DNA of 64,000 nucleotides. Origin: Isoetes taiwanensis (lineage: Eukaryota > Streptophyta > Lycopodiopsida > Isoetales > Isoetaceae). A program made the translations under genes and the position numbers. Under the pieces are notes generated by a model. It had not been told where the DNA came from. It made no database searches and saw nothing but the letters and a program-made list of their open reading frames with translations. How positions within the stretch are numbered: the first letter of the stretch is position 1; each line of letters opens with the position of its first letter. The DNA lies in the NCBI GenBank assembly GCA_021234155.1, contig JAJEKV010000046.1:1258280-1322279 (forward strand). Direction: 5' to 3'. Shown in pieces: positions 58,600 to 64,000 of the stretch.

Positions 58600-59580
58600 G
58601 AAGCGGGATTTCCTCCTTATCTGAAAGAAGGAAAAAGAAACATAGATTAAAGAAAAAATTGAAAAACAAAAAACACTGGGTCAGAATTTCTAGAGCCAAA
58701 GAGATCGAAAGCTCGACCAGGTAAAGTCGGAATTAAGCGAAGGAAAAAGCACCTGTAGCCTAATCTTCGAATAAAGTGAAAGACCCAACCGCTGTTGGAA
58801 AAGGGAAGAAACGCAGTGCCGATCTGTTTTTTTACAAAGAGATGGTGGAAGACCATCTGTCTGATCAACGGCAAAAAAAGCTTGGCAATGGCAAAATCTT
58901 CAATGCAAAGAAAACTAACTACGGCTGCAAATAAGGAGAAACAAGCAAAATGAGCAATGACCTCTTTGAATATGAGCACAAGAAACTGAAAATCCAACGA
59001 ATCAAAATAAGATAAAAAAATCAACGGTTAAAATCGCGCCAGACTAATTTCTCACCAACAACATCGTCCATTTTTCCTATCCAGTGCCCATTCAGCATTA
59101 GTAACTGGCTAAAAAAACTCCATGCCAATCCAGCATTCGGGACTGGCAAGGAACTGCCTCCCATTTCATGCAAGCAATCAAGAAAAAATATCAAGTGAAA
59201 TTCGTAACTTTAGAAGAATAAAAGCAAGCAAAAAAAGTTACCTTCCGAACTTTCATGCAGTCTCCGGGACTCACAAGGTACTGCAGCGAAGCTTTAGAAA
59301 AGGAAAAAAAAAATCATGGGCCTTTGCCTTCAAATGGATGCATCTTTCTCAATCTGGCATTACCCATCTTCTTTTGCGCGCGCTCAAGATAGGTTTCAAG
59401 TAAATACTCGCGATCTATCACTAAACGTTAAAAAATAAAAGTAGGGAAATCAACGGCCCAAACTGTGCGCACAGATTATCCTAAAACTCCTTTATTATTA
59501 CTATATATATATACAAGGTTTTGTACTATGAACGGTTACACTATGAGGGACTGTACAAATTCGACTAGAAGCAAAATGTA
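58600..59580. other. Non-coding region
   Basis: A hydrophobic minus frame at 58647-59024 and a plus frame at 59122-59403 are open but show no family or splice support. I regard them as chance ORFs in AT-rich DNA. Confidence 0.45.
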
Positions 59581-59589
59581 GTGCCATCC

Positions 59590-60860
59590 AACAAAGATTC
59601 TATTAAGATTCTCCTAGATTCTCTAAGACTTTAGAAAGATTTCCCTAGATTCTATGAGATTCCATCAATGTTCGCTTATATTCCCCAACATCCATTGATG
59701 ATTCTTGGAGGGATTGTACAAATTCGACTAGAAGTCAAACTTAAAGTCATGCAATGCAGATTCTATAGAGATTCTCCAAAATCTCATCAAGATTCTCTAG
59801 ATACTCAAAGATTTTATGAAGATTCCCTAAAATTCCTTTAGATTCTTAAGGATTCTTTTGAGATTCCCCTAGATTTCCAAAGATTATCCTAAGATTCCTC
59901 TAGATACCCCAAGATTTCATGGAGATTCTTCTACATTCCCTTAGATTCTCTGCAGATTCCCCTATAGAACACACCTAGAGTCAAAGCTTTCCCTAGATCC
60001 CCTTGGATTCCCCCTAGATTCCCTAAGATTCCACAAAGATCCCCAGATTCTTAAGGTTTTTACAAAGATTCCCCTAGATTTTCAAAGATTATCTAAAGAT
60101 TCCTTTAGATTCCCCAAGATCCTATGTACTCTTCTAGATTCCCTTTGATTCTATGAAGATTCCACTAGATTCTCTAAGATTCCATCAAGATTTCGCTAGA
60201 TTCTCAAATATTTTTTGAAGATTCTCTTAGATTCCCCTATATTCTTTTGATATTCCTATAGATTCCTTAAGATTCTCTTTATATTTCTTCGATTTCCAAA
60301 AAATATCCCAAGATTCCTTTAGATTCCCTTAGATTCCTAAAGATTCTCATGAGATTCCCTAGATTCTTCTAGACTCCCTAAGATTCCATGTAGATTTTTC
60401 TAGATTCTCTTAGATTCTATGAAGATTCCCCTATAGAACACACCTATTATCAAAGATTCCCCTAAAACCCTTGGATTCTCCCTCGATTCCCTAAGATTCC
60501 ACTAAGATCCCCCTAGATTCTTAAGGTTCTATATAAAGATTCCCCTAGATTTTCAAATCTTATTTGAAGATCCGTTTAGATTCCTCAAGATTCTATGTAG
60601 ATTCTCGTAGATTCCCTTAAATTCTATGAAGATTCCCCTAGATTCTCAAAGATTCCATTAAGATTTCCCTAGATTCTTAAGCATTTTTTGAAGATTCTCT
60701 TAGATTCCCCTAGATTGTTTTGAGATTCCCATAGATTCCTTAAGATTCTCTTGAGATTCCCTTGATTCCCAAATATTATCCCAAGATTCCTCTAAGTTCC
60801 CTAGGTTCTTTTAGATTCCCTTAGTTCTATCAAGATTCCCCTAGATTATTCGAGGTTGCA
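59590..60860. repeat. AGATTCC minisatellite with a 469-bp higher-order period
   Basis: About 1.27 kb is built of degenerate 12-24-bp words of the form AGATTCC(C)CTAGATTC and AAGATTCC. Longer identical context, CCTATAGAACACACCT, recurs at 59961 and 60430. The following CCTTGGATTC, CCCTAAGATTCCAC and CTTAAGGTT blocks repeat in the same order, giving a period near 469 bp. Stop codons occur in all frames. It ends near ATTATTCGAGG. Confidence 0.9.
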
Positions 60861-61640
60861 CGGAATGATGCCAAACCACTACTCATTGAAAAGCATTCGA
60901 TGAGAGGAATCCAATGGTGTGGGTCCCACTTTGAGCCGAGATCTCGATTGCAAGATAAAGTCATTTGAAGGCAACACAAAAGAAGGAAGCTTCCATAAAA
61001 GCTTCATAATTAATGGGGTGCCACCTCATTACCTTTTCATTAAATAAGGGTGACACCTCACCTCCTCTAATATAAAAAACTCTAATTTAATAAAAAAATG
61101 AATGGCTAGGATTTCTCCTCCCCCTTTTGATCTAACGGTGGAGATTGGTTACACCAAATCCACTTTGGGAGGAAGCTTCCTTGCACGTTCTTGATAAAAA
61201 TCAAGGGCCATGATTTTGACTCCCCTTTTGATCCAATGGTCCAGGGATGTGTTGCATGCCCTCATGCATGGCCATGCATGCCCCATGCATGACCCATCCA
61301 TAATCCAATGGCCCAGGTTTCGCCACATAACCAGTGCCCCCAATTCGACGGCAAAGAAGCATGTCACATATTTTTAGCACATTATATAAACCATGGGTGC
61401 ATCGTTTCCCTGGGACACATAGAATAATTTTATAAATATAATGATATATATAGATAGATAGATAACCGAGACATTAGGAGTTATTGTTATAATGACATAA
61501 GTGATAACCATTGGATTGCATAATAGTAGTAATGTCCTATAAATATTACCTTGAGATAATCCTATTAAATGTATAACTATAATAATAGGTATATGGTATG
61601 CATGAGGTTGATTGCGGGTTAAAGAAGATCCCAAGGTGGG
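60861..61640. other. Non-coding spacer
   Basis: No supportable gene. Local repeats of CATGCATG/CCATGCATG lie at 61258-61300 and TAGATAGATAG at 61450-61463. Confidence 0.5.
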
Positions 61641-63187
61641 AGACCCACGATCTTTGCTTGGCGACATCAATTCAAGGTGGGGAGAATGTGGCGTTCGATG
61701 CGATATCACGGTCTCAAGGCGATATCGCATCTTGTCGCCACCTGCGTACCGTCCGGTCGGCGTGTCTGTACCGGCGTATACCCAAGCAGGGCGCCCTAGG
61801 GGCAACTTGCAATGGTGCGCACACTTAGCAATGCGGCACCTTTAGACCTTTAACCCATTAAAGGTAGACCAAGGGTCATGGAAAACCCTAAACCTAGCGA
61901 TAGCCTACATAAGGCATCAAGCCCTAACATTCCCCTTTAAGCCCACGGACCTTCCGAGCTCCGGGTCTTTACTTTTGAGGTCAATTCCAACTCCCACGAT
62001 GCGCCCAATGCGCTGCTAGTCCCGGATCTCCTTTCCGAAACGCATCTCGCCGTAATCGCGACATGGGCCTTCGAATTGAGAGGAGTGAACCGAGGATCAA
62101 TTATTTAGTTGATTGAATAGCCTAAACCTTATTCCAGCCTTCAACCAGTAGGGTTAGCCTATTAAATCACCCCCAGTAGCCAAGCATCCCGAGAATTGAC
62201 TCTAACTAAAGAACCTAACTCTATGTATGATATAGATTAGTTCTTATTCTTTAGTGCTATGATGATGTGATGGGACGGATGAATTACGTGAACTCAATCG
62301 TATTGGGAAGGGGGTAGAGACTTGAAGCTTAGTAGATGATGCTCCTAGATAGTCCCTCTTAGTGCATTACTAGATTTGACTGTGTACAAGAACCCCACAC
62401 GGTTGTGGGTGAAGGGGCCGACCGGCTTAGAATGAGGTTAGTGTTGACCCTTGGCCCATCCCTATGGTGTGTTAGTGCTCTGGGGATCAGTGACTAGGTC
62501 TAATGGCTTGCCAGGTGTGGGTGAGGCATGGGCTCCGACACCCATGGGGTGGAGTTCACCTTCCAGTGGGTTCGGTCGAATAAGGGCGGTGGCCCTCTAG
62601 TCACCTTAGGTCAGCATGTAGATCTCTACGGAGGGAGTGATCCCTACACCTTGCCCCCATCGGGCCGGGAAGATGTAACCCGGGAATAGCCCCTTTGGCT
62701 ATGCACCGAGGGCTCTGATCGAGTCCCAACACTTTTCAACCTACTCGCAAAGCGTGCGGGGAGGGGAGGGGGCGGATGGAGTGGACAACCCTAAGCCATG
62801 TTCTTATACCCGACCCAATCCATTGTCATGACTCATGCACTTGCTTGAACTCACGGAGACCCAAGCTTGTCGGTCATCCCCACAGAGTCGAGCCTTGGGT
62901 AGGAACTTCCTTGTATTGTCTTGATCTTTGTCTATGCAGATGTCGATGTGCCACCCCGAGGTGGATATATATGATGTTATATTCTTGGCGTGTATGTTTT
63001 ACGCTTCCGGCTAGGTAGGCCACGAGGGAGGCGGGTAAAATGACCCCTTCACTCTTCCCACTTGTGGACTCTAGGCGGTCCACGATGATATGTGGAGGGC
63101 CACAGTGTCGATGTGGGCTGGTGCGAGGGATGAACTCTGTTTGTATACGGTGCGGGCATCGTATTATCACAGTAGGGGCGTCACATT
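61640..63187 (+). mobile_element. 3' LTR with short interior remnant, related to the element at 1-9.7 kb
   Basis: LTR 61688-63187 starts TGTGGCG and ends GGGCGTCACA, with polypurine tract CAAGGTGGGGAGAA (61674-61687). Shared blocks with the first family include GGTAGAGAC, ATGCTCCTAGATAG, GTGTACAAGA-CCC, ACAACCCTA and TGTGCCACCC, but overall divergence is high, so it is a sister family. The body of the element and its 5' LTR are missing; the remnant joins non-repeat DNA near 61620. TTCTC follows on the right; its source on the left cannot be tested. Confidence 0.8.
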
Positions 63188-63272
63188 CTCTCAACAATGC
63201 GAGATGACCTAATTTCTTGCTTTACTGTTACTATATAGATTTATAGTGCATTGTGTATGATCTCATCATTTT
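63188..63272 (-). repeat. Shared flank of the rRNA-containing repeat
   Basis: On the minus strand AAAATGATGAGATCATA follows the rRNA end, and then AGCAAGAAATTAGGT-CATCTC-CATTGTTGAGAGAA. The first matches 32626-32643, just right of the right 1.41-kb repeat. The second matches 27848-27880, to the left of the left 1.41-kb repeat. Confidence 0.75.
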
Positions 63273-63913
63273 CTCCGGCAATTCTCTTTCTTCACCATGG
63301 TAGATAGAAACCGAACTGTCTCGCAAAGTTCTAAACCCAATTCACGCATTACACTTGGACGGCGAACAAATCAAACCCTTGGGACTTTCTTCAACCCCAT
63401 AATGTGATGAGTCGACATCGAGGTGCCAAACTACTCCGTCGATAAGAGCTCTTGGGAGTCCTCGGCTGTTATCCCGTACCTTTGATCCAGATTAGCGAGC
63501 CCTTCCACCTTGGGACTCCTGATCACTATGGCCGACTTTTCGTCCCGCTCTCGACGGGTCGAGTCTCCACGGTCGCGGCGGGCTTATACCATTATGCCAA
63601 TGAGCTTACCTTTGCGCACCTCTGTTACTCTTTAGGAGGCATCCGCCCCATATAAACCACCCACCATGCGGGGTCCTTGATCAGTTAGACACCCTTAGAT
63701 GAGAGAGTGTGTATTTCATTCAAGATGGGACACCTCCCACCTATCCTAAACATTCAATCAAGGTTGTCACTGCAAATCTATAGTAAAGGTGCACTTGGTC
63801 TTACCGTCTAGCCGTTGGTACTCCGCATCTTCACGGAGAATTCAATTTTACTGAGTCCACATTGGAGACAGTGTGGCAGTCGTTACAACATCCGTGCAGG
63901 TCGCTACTTATGT

Positions 63914-63944
<31 letters not shown>

Positions 63945-64000
63945 GAGTAACTGGGCCGTCTACCGGGGCTTCCATTCAAAGTTTACACCTCCTTTTCACC
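63273..64000 (-). rRNA. Second mitochondrial 26S rRNA fragment, 3' half
   Basis: The reverse complement reads from GGTGAAAAGGAGGTGTAAAC (64000) through CCTAAGGTAGCGAAATTCC, GGTGGGAGGTGTCCC, GGACCCCGCATGGTGGG, TAACAGAGGTGCGCAAAGG, ACCTCGATGTCGACTCATC, GGGTTGAAGAAAG and GAGACAGTTCGGTTTC. It ends just before where the sarcin-ricin loop sequence should follow. Plant mitochondrial wording again. Short deletions occur around 63560-63600. The window edge cuts it. It overlaps the first fragment by about 180 bases of rRNA sequence and extends further 3'. Confidence 0.92.

Noticed and set aside
58647-59024. Hydrophobic minus-strand membrane protein
   Set aside because: Phe/Leu-rich content follows from AT-rich DNA; no homology, start context or splice support.
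59590-60860. CRISPR-like array
   Set aside because: Units are degenerate 12-24-bp words without constant repeats and unique spacers, and the DNA is eukaryotic.
61688-63187. Solo LTR
   Set aside because: A polypurine tract and interior-like sequence precede it, as in the 8.15-kb LTR, so it is better read as a 3' LTR of a truncated element.

Overview
The window is nuclear DNA from a land plant. Evidence: plant-style split genes with GT-AG introns, two pieces of plant-type mitochondrial 26S rRNA, Ty3/gypsy elements with a chromodomain, and plant-like LINEs. The transposon density and the mixture of element types fit a large-genome plant, perhaps a fern, lycophyte or gymnosperm, but I cannot name the species. 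Most element genes are broken by stops and small indels.

Layout. 1-9.74 kb: one old LTR element with ~1.58 kb LTRs and a 6.7 kb interior without recognisable genes. 10.1-15.4 kb: a pyrimidine-rich tract, then a GC-rich decayed LINE (ORF1-like, endonuclease, reverse transcriptase). 17.9-20.96 kb: a complete minus-strand LTR element that encodes only gag, with TTTGA target duplications, primer site, polypurine tract and a hairpin array in its 3' untranslated part. 22.4-24.3 kb: a broken minus-strand gene for an HUH-type (rolling-circle, Replitron-like) endonuclease. 25.2-26.9 kb: the best intact host gene, three exons, six membrane segments. 28.2-32.6 kb: a 1.63 kb mitochondrial 26S rRNA piece lying exactly between two 1.41 kb direct repeats. 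34.47-34.85 kb: a foldback element with 86-bp perfect terminal inverted repeats. 36.5-43.9 kb: two truncated Ty3/gypsy elements, the second running into a LINE fragment. 44.9-46.9 kb: a minus-strand unit with an LTR-like leader and a 266-residue unidentified ORF. 46.9-53.8 kb: a frameshifted Ty3/gypsy chromovirus. 54.7-57.7 kb: a multi-exon host gene resembling the uncharacterised plant At4g18490 family. 58.2-58.6 kb: an orphan dynamin-related GED fragment. 59.6-60.86 kb: a degenerate AGATTCC-type minisatellite. 61.6-63.19 kb: a 3' LTR related to the first element. 63.27-64 kb: a second mitochondrial 26S rRNA piece.

Only two loci look like resident host genes (25.2 and 54.7 kb). The rest is a nested mobile-element landscape. 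The points most worth following are the HUH endonuclease gene, the hairpin array whose stems covary between repeat units, and the mitochondrial-rRNA repeat units, which share flanking sequence at two places 31 kb apart.
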